Assembly (NCBI GenBank): GCA_011316305.1
Contig: SAUG01000091.1
Location: 1-64,000, forward strand
Origin: Rusavskia elegans
Lineage: Eukaryota; Ascomycota; Lecanoromycetes; Teloschistales; Teloschistaceae
Reading direction: 5' to 3'
Length of the DNA stretch: 64,000 nucleotides
The position numbers and the translations under genes were made by a program. Under the pieces are notes generated by a model. The model was not told where the DNA came from. It saw nothing but the letters and a program-made list of their open reading frames with translations, and did no database searches. Within the stretch, counting starts at the first letter, position 1. The number at the start of each line of letters is the position of its first letter. Positions 23,528 through 35,305 of this stretch are shown piece after piece.

Positions 23528-26500
23528 ATGGACGTGGGTGTGCTGCGAGATCGCATACGAACAACCCTCGACCCAAACGCAGACGCAAGACGACAAGCTG
23601 AACTCGACCTACGATACGTGAGTCTTGCCCACCATCTTTCTCCTCACTCTGCTAAGCTTCCCATTTTGTAGGCTGAGGAGCAACCAGGCTTCATCAACGC
23701 CCTCCTCGATATCTTACAAGCCGAACATGACCATGGCATCAGACTGTCGAGTACGATGTCGCGACGCTAGTACTACCATCGATATACTGACCGTCCTGCA
23801 GCTGCTGTCTATCTGAAAAACAGGGTATCAAGAGGATGGACTGCAGGAGAAGACCATCAGCTCCACAAGCCAATTGCCAATGAAGAAAAAGCCAATCTGC
23901 GCAATCGCCTCTTGCCTATCCTCGCTTCCGCACCCTCCAACATCCGTTCTCAGCTCATTCCAACCCTGCAGAAGGTTCTGCAAAGCGACTTCCCTACACA
24001 ATGGCCCAATTTCTTGGACATCACCATGCAACTCCTGAACTCGGGCGACGCAGATCAGATCTTTGCCGGTCTTCATTGCATGCTGGCAATCTGCCGGATC
24101 TATCGTTTCAAGAGTGGAGACCACAGGGAGGATTTCAACCGCATCGTCGAGCTTTCTTTTCCCCAGCTGCTCACAATAGGCACCAAACTTCTAGACGAAA
24201 GCAGCCCTCCGGCATGGGAAATGCTGCATTTGGTCTTCAAGACGTACAAGCATGCTATATATGTACACGCCTCCTATGCGCGAATCCGACCCGTCACATG
24301 CTAAGATGTAACAGATCGAAATGCCTCCGTTCCTACTCAGTCAAGACAGAATGGTTGCTTGGTGTACACTCTTCCTCAATCTCATTGGCAAAGACGCGCC
24401 TGCCACGGCGCTTGACGAAGACCTCGACGAGCGGGAAAGGAATCATTGGTGGAAGTCAAAGAAGTGGGCATATGCTAACCTCAATCGCTTATACGTAAGG
24501 TATGTATACCTCGGCCGCCTTTGGGTGTTTCTCTGACCTTCCTTTCTTGACTGACACCTTCTCTAGATACGGCAACCCGGGCACCCATCCCAAAAATAGC
24601 CCTCCCGAGGTTGTGGAATTCTCAAAATCCTTCATCGTGGATTTTGCACCCGAGATCCTCAAAGCCTATCTGCAGCAACTCGACAAGTGGGCTCAAAAGA
24701 GTGCTTGGCTAAGCAAGCCATCCTTGTCTTACACACTATCATTCTTGGACGAATGCGTGAAGCCCAAGTCTATGTGGAATCATCTAAAACCCCACATGGA
24801 TTCACTAATATCTCATGTGTTTTTCCCAGTTCTGTGCCAATCTGATGAAGATCTTGAGTTGTTTGATAGCGATCCTTCAGAGTACCTTCATCGGAAACTG
24901 AACTTTTACGAAGAAGTAACGGCACCAGACGTTGCGGCAACCAACTTCTTAGTATCTTTGACGAAGAGTCGGAAAAAGCAAACTTTCACCATCCTCAATT
25001 TTGTCAACGGTATTGTCAATGCGTATGAATCCTCTCTGGATAACCAAAAGAGTCCACGGGAGAAAGAAGGGGCCTTACGAATGATTGGAACATTGGCGTC
25101 GGTCATACTTGGGAAAAAAAGTCCAATTGCTGATCAGGTTGAGTATTTCTTTGTTCGGCACGTCTTTCCGGAATTCCGAAGTCCACATGGATTTCTGCGT
25201 GCAAGAGCCTGCGATACGCTAGCAAAGTTCGAACAATTGGAATTCAAGGACTCGAGTAACCTACTCGTCATCTACCGCAACATCCTTGAGTCAATGGCCG
25301 ACCCTGAGCTCCCTGTACGTGTTCAAGCGGCTCTAGCGCTGCAGCCACTAATCCGGCACGATGTAATTCGGCAATCGATGCAAGAGAATATACCGCAAAT
25401 CATGCAACAGCTTCTGAAGTTAGCCAACGAAGTCGACGTTGACTCCCTCGCCAACGTTATGGAAGACTTTGTCGAGGAATTTGCAACGGAGCTTACCCCT
25501 TTTGCGGTCGCTCTCAGCGAACAACTCAGAGATACATACCTGCGCATCATTCGGGAGCTGTTGGAACGACAAGACAATAGCAAAGACGACGACGAGCCCT
25601 ACGGAGAGCTGCTGGACGACAAGAGTATCACTGCTCTTGGCGTCCTGCAGACTATTGGCACATTGATCTTGACCTTGGAGGCCACACCAGATGTGCTGAT
25701 GCACCTGGAAACGATCGTGATGCCCGTCGTATCGATCACCTTGGAAAATAAGTTCTACGACCTGTACAACGAAGTTTTCGAGATCATCGACAGCTGCACT
25801 TTCTCTGCGAAGAAAATCACGCCAGCGATGTGGCAAGCATTCGAACTCGTGCATCAGACGTTCAAGGCCGGTGCTGAACTATATCTGGAAGATATGCTGC
25901 CGGCTCTGGACAACTTTGTCTCGTATGGGGCGGATACGATGATCCAGACGCCAGCGTACGTAGAAGCCGTAGTCGGCATGGTTCAGGACATATTCCGCGA
26001 TGAGAAGGTTGGTGCGATGGATCGAATATGCGGGTGCAAACTTGCGGAATCCGTGATGCTGAACCTCCGAGGACATGTTAACCAATACGTACCCAAATTC
26101 GTCGAAATAGCCATGGCGGTCATTTGCAGTAATGAGCTGAAGGTGAAATCATACCGGGTACATTTACTGGAGATGGTCATCAACGCCATCTATTACAATC
26201 CGGTCCTTGCCCTCCGCCAGTTAGAAGCCCACGGATGGACGAATAAGTTCTTCAGCTCATGGTTCTCGAACATCGAGGGCTTCTCGCGGGTTCATGACAA
26301 GAAGCTTTCGATTGTTGCAATTAGCTCTCTGTTGACGTTACGAGCGGAGGAAATACCTACAAGTGTACAGCAAGGCTGGCCTCGGCTCTTACAAGGTGTA
26401 GTTCGATTGTTCCAGACGCTGCCTGCAGCTATGAAGAGTTCGTGCACTGCCCAATCGTCTTGGGGACACTGATGCTCATATGATATAGATCGTGAAGAGG

Positions 26501-27064
26501 TCACTAAAGAGAGCGACTTCACGCTGAATGACGATGATGAAGAAGATAATGACGACGAGGCCGTTGAATGGGAGAATGACGATGCCACATGGACTAATGA
26601 CGATAACGGCGACGACGCAGAGGGCGATGTCAAAGATGAAGGTGCCGCATATCTGGATTTCTTAAACGAAGAAGTGAGTCCAAAGGAGCCGCTCGCCGAC
26701 ATGTTGTTTTTTACTAAAGTGGCAATGCTCAGGCTCAAAAATTCGGTGCGGTGTCTGCGGACGATGATGATGAGCTCGAAGAGGAAAGCCTGCTCGAAAC
26801 CCCGTTGGATAGGGTGGAGCCATATGCATTGTTCAAGAACGCACTGATGAGTAACTTGGCACCGCTCTAATTGATATTACCTTTTCTAACTCAACGACTG
26901 TAGGTCTACAACAGGATCAGCCGCAGCTATACCACAGCCTCGTCAAAGTGCTCAACCCGGAAGAGGAACAGGTCGTACAAAGCGTCATTGTCCAAGCTGA
27001 TACCATCGCCATGGCTACTCAAGCAGAAATGAATGGCCCCACGATGAACGGTACCACGCATTAA
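23528..27064 (+). CDS. Importin-beta family nuclear import receptor (importin-7/8, Nmd5/Sxm1 type)
   Basis: Karyopherin that binds Ran-GTP and carries cargoes into the nucleus. Eight exons: 23528-23617, 23672-23750, 23802-24262, 24315-24499, 24567-26437, 26489-26673, 26733-26850 and 26904-27064 (1049 aa, usual for the family). The N-terminus (RRQAELDLRY, then AEEQPGFINALLDIL, AAVYLKNRV-like TAVYLKN) is the importin-beta N-terminal domain. The long middle is HEAT-repeat helix, with family blocks such as KSKKWAYANLNRLYVRYGNP and PVRVQAALALQPLI. Near the C-terminus an acidic stretch (NDDDEEDNDDEAVEWEND) matches the acidic loop of importin-7/8. Frame is kept over all seven introns. I cannot tell from sequence alone whether it is closer to Nmd5 or Sxm1. 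Confidence 0.93.
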
Positions 27065-27591
27065 TTTTCATTTCCTGTTGTAATACCAGCATCGATGCAT
27101 GCCAGCAACTATAATTCTGTTTAGCCATGGAGCTTTGATCTTGAAGCAGCGAGTGGGAGAAGAGGCCCCGGCATACATTACTCTACATGCCTGAAGGCGT
27201 TGAGAGCGTTGGGCGGTGAACATGTGTGATGATAAAAGGCAGGTTAGACGCCTGTGTTTGGGAAAAGGGGGTGGCATCTAAGTGTTGCTTCATGTACGTT
27301 TTCGAAGCGGTCACAGCTTCGCCTATGGACACTGCGGTCTCTGATTCATCAAATCATGGATGATCATGTCTTGGCTATTCTTATCATGATGCCGTGATTG
27401 ACAAAGTGGACGATGAGATGGAATTGCCCTCTTGTTACAAAAGGAGGCATCATTATATAACTCGTGACCCTAAACTCAATTTGGCCGCCTTAAGTAAACT
27501 CACCTCATCCCTCTCCACAAAACCTCGGAACCCACACTTCACCACCAAATATCATTCCACAACCACAGCCCGCAATACCCCCGCAACCACC
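27065..27591. other. Intergenic
   Basis: 3' region of the importin gene and promoter of COX16. The COX16 frame is open upstream to 27394, but the family start and the change to unstructured residues favour the ATG at 27592. Nothing else seen. Confidence 0.5.
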
Positions 27592-27945
27592 ATGCCAACA
27601 TTCCAATCCAAGAAATTCGTCCCCAAATCCTACCAAAACACCCTCGCGGCCTCCTACCGCTCCTCCCTCTCCCGGCACCCCTTCCTCCTCTTCGGCCTCC
27701 CCTTCATCGCCACCATGGTCGCGGGCTCCTTCTTCCTGACCCCCGCCGCGGCACTCCGCTACGAGCGCCACGACCGCAAAGTCAAGACCCTGAGCCGCGA
27801 TGAGGAATTGGGGCTTAAGAGGACGCAGGGGCGGAAGGCGTTTGATATTAATGAGGAGTATTATCGGTTGGCGGCTAAGGATTTGGATGATTGGGATAAT
27901 AAACGGGTGAAGAGGTTGAAGGGGGAGGGGGATGGGGTTTTGTGA
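27592..27945 (+). CDS. COX16: Cytochrome c oxidase assembly protein Cox16
   Basis: Small mitochondrial inner-membrane protein needed for complex IV assembly. 117 aa, no intron. MPTFQSKKF at the start, then a transmembrane segment (HPFLLFGLPFIATMVAGSFFL), the conserved ALRYE.HDRKV block, EYYRLAAKDLDDWDNKRVKRL and the C-terminal GDGVL. All are typical of fungal Cox16. An in-frame upstream ATG at 27394 would add 66 residues unlike the family. The coding region changes from C-rich to G-rich wobble bases about halfway, which also makes long shadow frames on both strands. Confidence 0.92.
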   Translation: MPTFQSKKFVPKSYQNTLAASYRSSLSRHPFLLFGLPFIATMVAGSFFLTPAAALRYERHDRKVKTLSRDEELGLKRTQGRKAFDINEEYYRLAAKDLDDWDNKRVKRLKGEGDGVL

Positions 27946-28280
27946 TGACGGGGGTGAGATTTATGATTTGGGTGGGTGTTGGCAACTGGTGTTGGCTCTT
28001 CGGCTTTGCGGTCGTTCAAGAATCGGATTCGTGACGGGCGTGTCGAATGGATCGAGTGTACGAGACGAAGGCGAAAAAGGGTTGCGATCGCTAAAAGAGC
28101 AGATGGCCGCAATATCGGATACGGCGACTTGGGTTTTCTCAAACATCGATAGCAGGTCGAATCTTCCACCTACACCACAGCTACCAAAACCCTCCATCAC
28201 CACACTAACCCCACTCTCAACCCCATCCACCGCTAAAAACAAAACAAACCAACAAACTCCTCCCACCACCACTCAACACA

Positions 28281-28607
28281 TCATCCCCCTCCCGCCCCCT
28301 CTTCCTCCTCCGGCGCCGCCTCCACCCTTCTCCTCAACCTCCCAGCCTTCACAACCCATACCCGATGCGCAACATACAGCAACAACAACATTACAAGACC
28401 CAGCACCACAAGCGCCACGATAACGCCCGGTTCCGTAATGACTTTTTTCTCGGCCGCGTGCCAGTCCGCGACAGTGGGGGCGTGGTAGCCTGGTGGCAGA
28501 GCGTGGTTCGGGTCTAGGGATTGGGGGTTGCGGAGGGCGAGGATGCGGGGGAGGCGGGTGGTGGATTTTTGGGGGTTTTTGGTGCGAAGGGGGGTTGTGG
28601 GAGGCAT
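28281..28607 (-). CDS. Small single-pass membrane protein, function unknown
   Basis: 108 aa without intron. The first half is Pro/Thr-rich and ends in a short conserved-looking segment (LPPGYHAPTVADWHAAEK). One strong transmembrane helix follows (GVIVALVVLGLVMLLLLYVAHRVWVV), then a short basic stretch and an acidic Gly-rich tail. I do not recognise the family. The organised hydrophobic segment and basic stop-transfer residues argue for a real gene. The overlapping plus-strand frame (27932-28423) is low in complexity and looks like a shadow. Confidence 0.5.
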   Translation of the reverse strand: MPPTTPLRTKNPQKSTTRLPRILALRNPQSLDPNHALPPGYHAPTVADWHAAEKKVITEPGVIVALVVLGLVMLLLLYVAHRVWVVKAGRLRRRVEAAPEEEEGAGGG

Positions 28608-29292
28608 GGGAGGTTAGGATGGGGTTGTTATTGGATGATGATGATTACCTTAGATGAGGGAATGATGTTCGAATAAGGGCTGTTGGGAGATATTTCGGCG
28701 CCCGTTGAGGAAAAGGCATCACAGGCTGCGAAAGGACTTTTATAGATACACAGGCCGACATTCATCTGATCCCGCCGAGTCATGCTGAAGTCATGGTGAT
28801 GAATCTACGAGGTGCTCATTTACGTAGAGTGATACACGATACGAGTCATTCGCCCTGAGCGCAACTCAAAGCGGAAGGAAGAGAGATAATTTCCGGAGCA
28901 ACCAGCAATCATTTGCCCCGTCCAAGCCGATCAGTTGGACTTTGTGATACATAGATGTGATCGAACAGAATGTTGAAGAAGCCGCATCCGGCATATGGGG
29001 AAATAGACAGCAGGTTGGCAATGGTGGGATTCTCAAATTAGGAAACCTCGAAGCACACACAAAACAAGATTGTACCGCCAAAACCTGATAGCTCGTTTTC
29101 TCTCCTAAAGTACATCCCGTGTACTATTGTGACCAGGCACCTGATTCGAGGATATATATGTACGCCATCATGCAATGCCCTGAGCGCCCACGCTCGCATA
29201 TATGCCCTGTCCACAATAACCCTGTGGACATAGCCCCTTGCCGAATGATTCTGATACATCCACCCAACGCTTCCAAACAAGAACAGAACAAC
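28608..29292. other. Intergenic
   Basis: 685 bp between the start of the small membrane protein gene and the end of the VNX1 homologue, both on the minus strand. Several short frames of 60-80 codons overlap in both directions, none with recognisable features. No repeat noticed. Confidence 0.5.
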
Positions 29293-32200
29293 TCAATACG
29301 CCCTTCCACTCCGCGGCCTACCTATCGTTTTGAAGCTCTGCTGGTTGTTGAGGGCTAGAGTGTCGAATCGATCGACACCCATGATGCTCAGATCCGTGCT
29401 GTAGCCGGACACGTAGAAGCCCACGACGATGACGAGATAGGTAAGCACGAGGATGCTGCCTTTGAAGTAGTTGCTCTAGAGTATTTCGTTAGCAGGGAAT
29501 TTGCTGTGTGTAGTGGGTGAGAAGAGAGGTTTCGCTGACCTTTCCTTCGCCGTAGACGTAGCTTAGGAGGAATACGCAGAGTATTACCGTCACCATGTCC
29601 CATTGTGGGAAGATTAGACTGCGTGTACAGATTAGCTAGCTGGTCCGAAAGTGTTATCTCGCGTTTACTTACTTGAATGTGTGGTCAACCAGAACTGAAG
29701 GGTCAATGTAACGGCCATGAATGGCGCTGAACAGCACCAATGCTGGGATCTGTAGCAAGCACACCTGCAAGGCGTACGCTGATCCGATCTCCATCGACAA
29801 CGCAATATTACCATTCATTGCGAACGATATGGCGTTCTGGATAAGTATCTTGTCAGCAATAGTCTCCGACTTAGGACCGGTTTACGTACCAGGAATTCCG
29901 TGGTGTTCGGCACCAGGGCGAACAGGGTAATCCCCAGGAACTTCTCACTAATATCCACACTCTCCAACACCACGTCCACTGTATTCACTAAAATCTCGGC
30001 GATCACGGCATAGAGGACCGTGGCACCGAGCAAGATAACAGCACTCTTCATTCTACTCCAATTCGGAGCATCGTGTCCACCGGCTTCAGCATGTCCACCC
30101 GCTGCGTCAGTAACCACAGCTTCTTCGTAATCTCGAAATGCATTCGGCGGGGGGGCCGAGTGTTTCGTCGGCGTCGGACGGGCAAAAGTATGGCTCATGT
30201 GGGAGGCTTTTCGAGGCGCTGTCGTTGCATCTCGAGCCGCTACCGTTGCAGCTGTAGCGGCCATTTCGGCAACCTGGCGAACGAGGTGTGCATTGTCTTC
30301 TTCCGAGAGCCCTGATAGATGTATATTGTGTTGGCTGGCGGCGTCTCCACCCGTTGCCCCGCTGTCGCTACTCTTAGGGGGGACGATATACGGCGTTTGA
30401 GGCGACTGCCCTTGAGATGCTTGGGTAGCGGCTGACACTTGACGAGAATCCCGTATGCCTAGACCAACCTGGTTCAGGGACTGGCCAAGGATTCGTTTGT
30501 ACAATTGGGAATCCCGGATCTCGTTTCGCCCAACGGTGCCTTTGATGCTACCGCTATGTTTGCTAGTCGGTCCATTCATGCCCTGGCTCAAATGCTGGTT
30601 GATACTCCCATTCAGACTCGGATGGGGTTGGGGCTTCTTTTCGTCGATCTCGCTATTCCAGATGACTGCGGCATGCGTTCTGAGAGTGAACCACAGTCCA
30701 ATGATGTAGGATAGAAACAGCAGGACCGCTGCGAACCAGCAGTACGGCCGCACCGCTTTGATGAAAAATCGATCGTTGATGGCTGGGACCTGTGAAAAGT
30801 AGCACCGTCGGCAATCCGAATCCACCTCTCCGTAGCTCGAGAAACTGCAACTATGGCAAGTCATTTCTTGCTACACGGATTCGTTAATAGACACTCCATT
30901 CTGATCTGGGGACAATTCACTCACGCTACCGTAGATCTGATAAAAAAGAGTGGGGCCAAAGGCAGCGATGGTAGCGAATAAGAGCATTGTGGAGGTGACG
31001 CCGGCACTCTTGACATTGAACCGTTGTGTCTTCCGCTTGATGGCCCCGAAGCACATGGACAGGCCCGGCAGGAACAGGATACCGGCAAATATGCTTCCAA
31101 TAATACTACCCTCGACCAGTTGACCTTTGCCTTGCTTCAGCGCCACACAGTAAAGGAAGACTTCGACGACGGTGGAGAAGAAAGCGTTGATGGCAGCGCC
31201 CACTCCCATCGACGACTGAGCCGATATCGAGGCCACAGCCTGGCCGATGAAGTAAGCGAGTGGTATGATCGAGAACAGCGCCAACGCAAAGACAAAGCCA
31301 GGCTGAACCAGCCAGATATCGAGGCCAAGAGTGACGCCGAGCACCCAGTAGTCGAAGATCGCAAACAGGACGACGCCGATCAGATTGATCAGGAAGATGT
31401 TTGTGCCATCGATCGTATATTTCCAATACTTGGTACCGACGGCTCGATATGTGCAGACCAGAACCGAAGATGATGGCGATGAAGGGCCACGTGAATAAGC
31501 AGTGTCGGAATGGAACGACAAAGCCAGAGGATGCCGGCGCAGATGATCGAAGAGCAAGAGGGTAACTTTCCCCATCGGTATCCAGAAGACCAGGAACCAG
31601 CAGATGCCAGACGCGAGTAGCAATAGGGGTGCGATGAGAAAGTAGAATGAGATGAAATAGAGGACGCGCCCAACAGTCCATTCCCCTCGGCCGAAGAGTC
31701 GCCTTTTGGCCCTGGCACCATTCTCGTCCGATCCTGCTCCCCTTCTCGTTCGACCAAGAAGACTATCATTCTCATCTGAAGACTCCATGCTCGCCCTGCG
31801 TCGACCAATCAAGGATCTTGACGTGAGGGGGCCAAAGAAGAGACGCCCATCCTCAATGTCGCCGTTCTGCCACTGCTCGTATTCCGTAATGCTTCGTCCT
31901 TCTCCTTCGTCCTCGTCCGCATAGGCTTCGTCCTGCTCTAGTTTGACGAATTTTCCAAAGGGATATAGCAGATAGAACGAAAGGTCCAAGAGGACCTGGC
32001 CGTACTCCATTGCTCCAGGCATAAAACCCAGAGCCAGGCATGCGACGGCTCCGACCAGAGCAGCCAAGAATAGCCACCAGCCGAAAAGCACAGTCCACAG
32101 GACATTGAAAGTCCACAACCATTGATTGACCCTCCCACCCGGGGAGGAGTGGATGTCGCCCTCAGCGGTCTTTTCCACCGACCGATGTTTCTTATATAGA

Positions 32201-33079
32201 GCGGGCTTCCATATGCGGATGCCAAACGGATGGGTATCGTTGATGGCTTGCTGGCGATCTTTCAGGGTGAAACTCTCTGCATCACTCGCTGAAGAGTCTG
32301 CGTCGTCGCCGTCATCGTCGTCGTCGGCGTCGTCAGTTTCCGCCTGTGTGGTTCCCTCTTCGCCTGAAGTATCTAAGCTCCCATCATTCGGTGGCGCTGG
32401 CGGCTGATTTTGCAGCACTGCCCCTTCGTCCTCCTCTTCCTCCCGGGATTCTACGCGGGGCAAAGTTGTTGGCTGCGCGGTTCCTCTCTTCCGCAGGGTT
32501 GACGGTTGCCTTCTGAGAGACTGACCATAGCCTGAAGCAGTCTTGGCGGAAGAGGATTTCTTGTGGGCAACGTCTGACTCGTACTCATCCGGGTCGTCGT
32601 CGACGGAGAACTCTTGTCCCTTGTGCGGCGCCTGAGATGCTCTTCGAGACAAAGATGCTCTCCGCGGCATCTTGGGTCTGTTGGAGGGCGTTCTGGGTTC
32701 AGGGGAACGTGTTCGCTGTCGGGTGGCCGGGACAAGGTTACGCTGGCGGCCTGGGTCCTGAATCGGTGTACGCTGCAAGGAAGAGAGCGATTCTTCGGCA
32801 TGGCTTATGGGAGGCATTGATTCTGCAAGTGAAGGTTAGCTGTGTTCTATGGCCTGACGAATGGTAGTTTGAAGTGCTCGGCTGGAGGTCTGTACCGGTA
32901 CCGGTGCCTGTCGAAATTGCTGGAGGACGATTCCTCCGAACAGTGCCGGTCCTTTCTGTTTCTTGTCCACTATCATCTTGAGTGATAGACGCGAAGCGCG
33001 TTTGCTGATCTCGAGATTCCACGGGGGAAGCGTCGCCAGAGCTGTCCATAGCCGAGTTGGAACCTTTCTTCTGTGACAT
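29293..33079 (-). CDS. VNX1: Vacuolar monovalent cation/H+ antiporter, Vnx1 type (CAX superfamily)
   Basis: Multi-pass vacuolar exchanger of the cation/proton antiporter family, expected to move Na+/K+ (possibly Ca2+) into the vacuole against protons. Exons: 33079-32896, 32822-30925, 30870-29890, 29836-29673, 29618-29540 and 29475-29293 (1162 aa; yeast Vnx1 is shorter). The long cytosolic N-terminus is Arg/Ser-rich and then acidic. The two antiporter repeats carry GAAINAFFSTVVEVFLY and ALVPNTTEFLNAISFAMNG. Between them is a variable loop with a Cys-rich piece (CHSCSF, CRRC). The first exon is inferred: it joins in frame at a GTACAG donor and a textbook CTAAC/CTTGCAG acceptor. Without it the protein would start at 32817. 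An ATG at 33094 would add five residues. Confidence 0.88.
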
Positions 33080-33094
33080 GGTAACCAGAACCAC

Positions 33095-33690
33095 AACGGA
33101 GCGGGCAGCAATAGTTGTGTTATCAGCCAGGTATTAGTACCTTGTACTATTTGCTTATGCCTTTCTGTAGCCAAGACGCAAAGCTGCAGCATTGGCGATA
33201 ACGAATGAGTGACCGATTTGTCGGGTCGCACGTCATGTTCGGTGATTTTTTCTTGGCGGTTGTTACAGCGATATGGGCAGGCTGTATGGATCTCAGGTAG
33301 CGGTGAAGAAGAGTGTGATCATCTGGCCACATGAAGGAAAGTCATGCCAAACCAGTTTCAAAATGCCTGTGGTTCATCACAGGGCCAAGCCGACGGCTGC
33401 CAAGCCTCATGTATTAATACTCTAGCCCGCCCCTAAAAGGATCGACAGATCGCCCTGCACTTTGAGATCTGATAGAGTGCTGTACTTGCAGAGTAACCGT
33501 TTACAGCTTTCGTACAGCTCCGTACAGCTCCACGTGCTGCTGTCATCTTCACTCCGCTGCATCTAAACCTCTTCGTCCACGTTGCCAAGCCTCAGCACTC
33601 TCACCAACCTTTACACCCAAAAGCCCCTACAGGAGATCGGCCGAACTCTACTGGACGGGCTCAATCCACTCACCGCAACCTCCCGCCATC
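33095..33690. other. Divergent promoter region, VNX1 and RPT6
   Basis: About 600 bp between two divergent start codons. Near 33504-33540 a short imperfect tandem (CGTACAGCTC repeated) is followed by CACGTG, an E-box-like site. I looked for the GGTGGCAAA proteasome box (yeast Rpn4 site) on both strands and did not see it. Confidence 0.4.
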
Positions 33691-34919
33691 ATGGCGCTCG
33701 ATGCCTTCTTCCACAACAAGATCGAGGGCATGAAGCTCGAGATCATCCAAGGACAAGCTGTCCTACGAAGATTAGAAGCCCAACGGAATGACTACAACTC
33801 AAGAGTACGATTACTAAGAGAAGAGCTTGGTCTGCTCCAACAACCAGGCTCTTACGTTGGCGAAGTCGTCAAAGTAATGGGTACGAAGAAGGTCCTGGTG
33901 AAAGTACATCCAGAAGGCAAATATGGTATCATCCCCGAGGTCTGGCATCACAGGAATATATACTAATCCATTCGCTTGTCCCAGTCGTCGACGTCTCCGA
34001 CACCGTTGACATCAGCAAACTCACCGTTGGCAAACGCGTCACCCTCCTCTCCGACAGCTACAAACTCGAAAAAATGCTTCCTTCCTCCGTCGACCCCCTT
34101 GTCTCCCTAATGATGGTTGAAAAAGTCCCCGACAGCACCTACGACATGATCGGCGGGCTCGACCAACAGATCAAAGAAATCAAAGAAGTTGTCGAGCTCG
34201 GTCTCAAACACCCGGAACTCTTTGAATCGCTTGGGATCGCTCAACCGAAAGGTGTCCTCCTCTACGGTCCACCCGGCACAGGGAAAACACTGTTAGCGAG
34301 AGCGGTGGCGCACCACACGGACTGCAAATTCATCAGGGTGAGCGGTTCTGAATTGGTACAGAAATACATCGGCGAGGGCAGTCGAATGGTACGCGAACTT
34401 TTCGTCATGGCCCGCGAACACGCACCCAGCATCATCTTCATGGACGAAATCGACAGCATCGGTTCCTCCCGCGTCGAGGGCAGCAGCGGCGGCGATTCCG
34501 AGGTCCAACGCACAATGCTCGAACTCCTGAACCAACTCGACGGTTTCGAACCCACCAAGAATATCAAAGTCGTCATGGCCACCAATCGTCTCGATATCCT
34601 GGACCCCGCCTTGCTGCGCCCGGGGAGAATCGATCGCAAGATCGAGTTCCCGCCACCGACGGTGGAAGCGCGCGCGGATATTTTGAGAATTCACTCCAGG
34701 AGCATGAATCTGACGAGGGGGATCAATCTGACGAAGATTGCGGAGAAAATGAATGGGTGTTCGGGGGCGGAGCTGAAGGGCGTGTGCACGGAAGCGGGCA
34801 TGTATGCGCTCAGGGAAAGGAGAGTGCATGTAACGCAGGAGGATTTCGATTTAGCGACGGCCAAGGTACTGAATAAACACGATGATAAGGAGATTAGTTT
34901 GGGGAAGTTGTGGAAGTGA
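33691..34919 (+). CDS. RPT6: 26S proteasome regulatory ATPase Rpt6
   Basis: AAA ATPase of the proteasome base. Exons 33691-33925 and 33985-34919 (389 aa, the standard length). N-terminal coiled coil ([21 protein letters not shown]), OB-fold segment ([28 protein letters not shown]), Walker A GPPGTGKT (residues about 173-180), Walker B with DEID (about 232-235), and the second region of homology ([21 protein letters not shown]) with both arginine fingers. The intron splits a Val codon and is bounded by GTATCA and CCCAG. The first ATG after the leader matches the family start ([14 protein letters not shown]). Confidence 0.96.
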
Positions 34920-35305
34920 GAAGGAGCGGGAAGATGAGGCATGGAAGAGAGGATAGAAGCATTGTATTGTATCTAGCGGGCATAGAAGCGTTTCAAGCCT
35001 CATTTTGTCCTCAAGCAAACTGCATGTAGTCCGGTCACGACCCACTTGAGCTGATCCCATACCGTATCGAAAATCGAAAGATAGCAGCTCATAGCACTGA
35101 CATCGTCGTTGAGGGTTCCAAACAATTCGCACATCAATACGCTTCAGAATAGTTGATATCTATATTCCTGCAACCATAAGGTATTACCTACTTCTCATCT
35201 TAGCTTCAAGTCATCAAAAGAGCTTTGCTCTCTCGACCTCTCGACTTGGGGACGTTGATCCCCTCATAGGCGTTTGCCCCCTCATTTGACAAACCACCAC
35301 TGACT
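34920..35305. other. Convergent 3' region
   Basis: 386 bp between the stop codons of RPT6 and the FGGY kinase. Nothing beyond presumed 3' UTRs and polyadenylation signals. Confidence 0.5.

Noticed and set aside
27932..28423. 163-codon plus-strand frame rich in Pro/Thr
   Set aside because: Low complexity and antisense to the small membrane-protein frame, which has an organised transmembrane helix.
33095..33690. Proteasome-type promoter box upstream of RPT6
   Set aside because: I looked for GGTGGCAAA and its complement in the promoter and did not find it.
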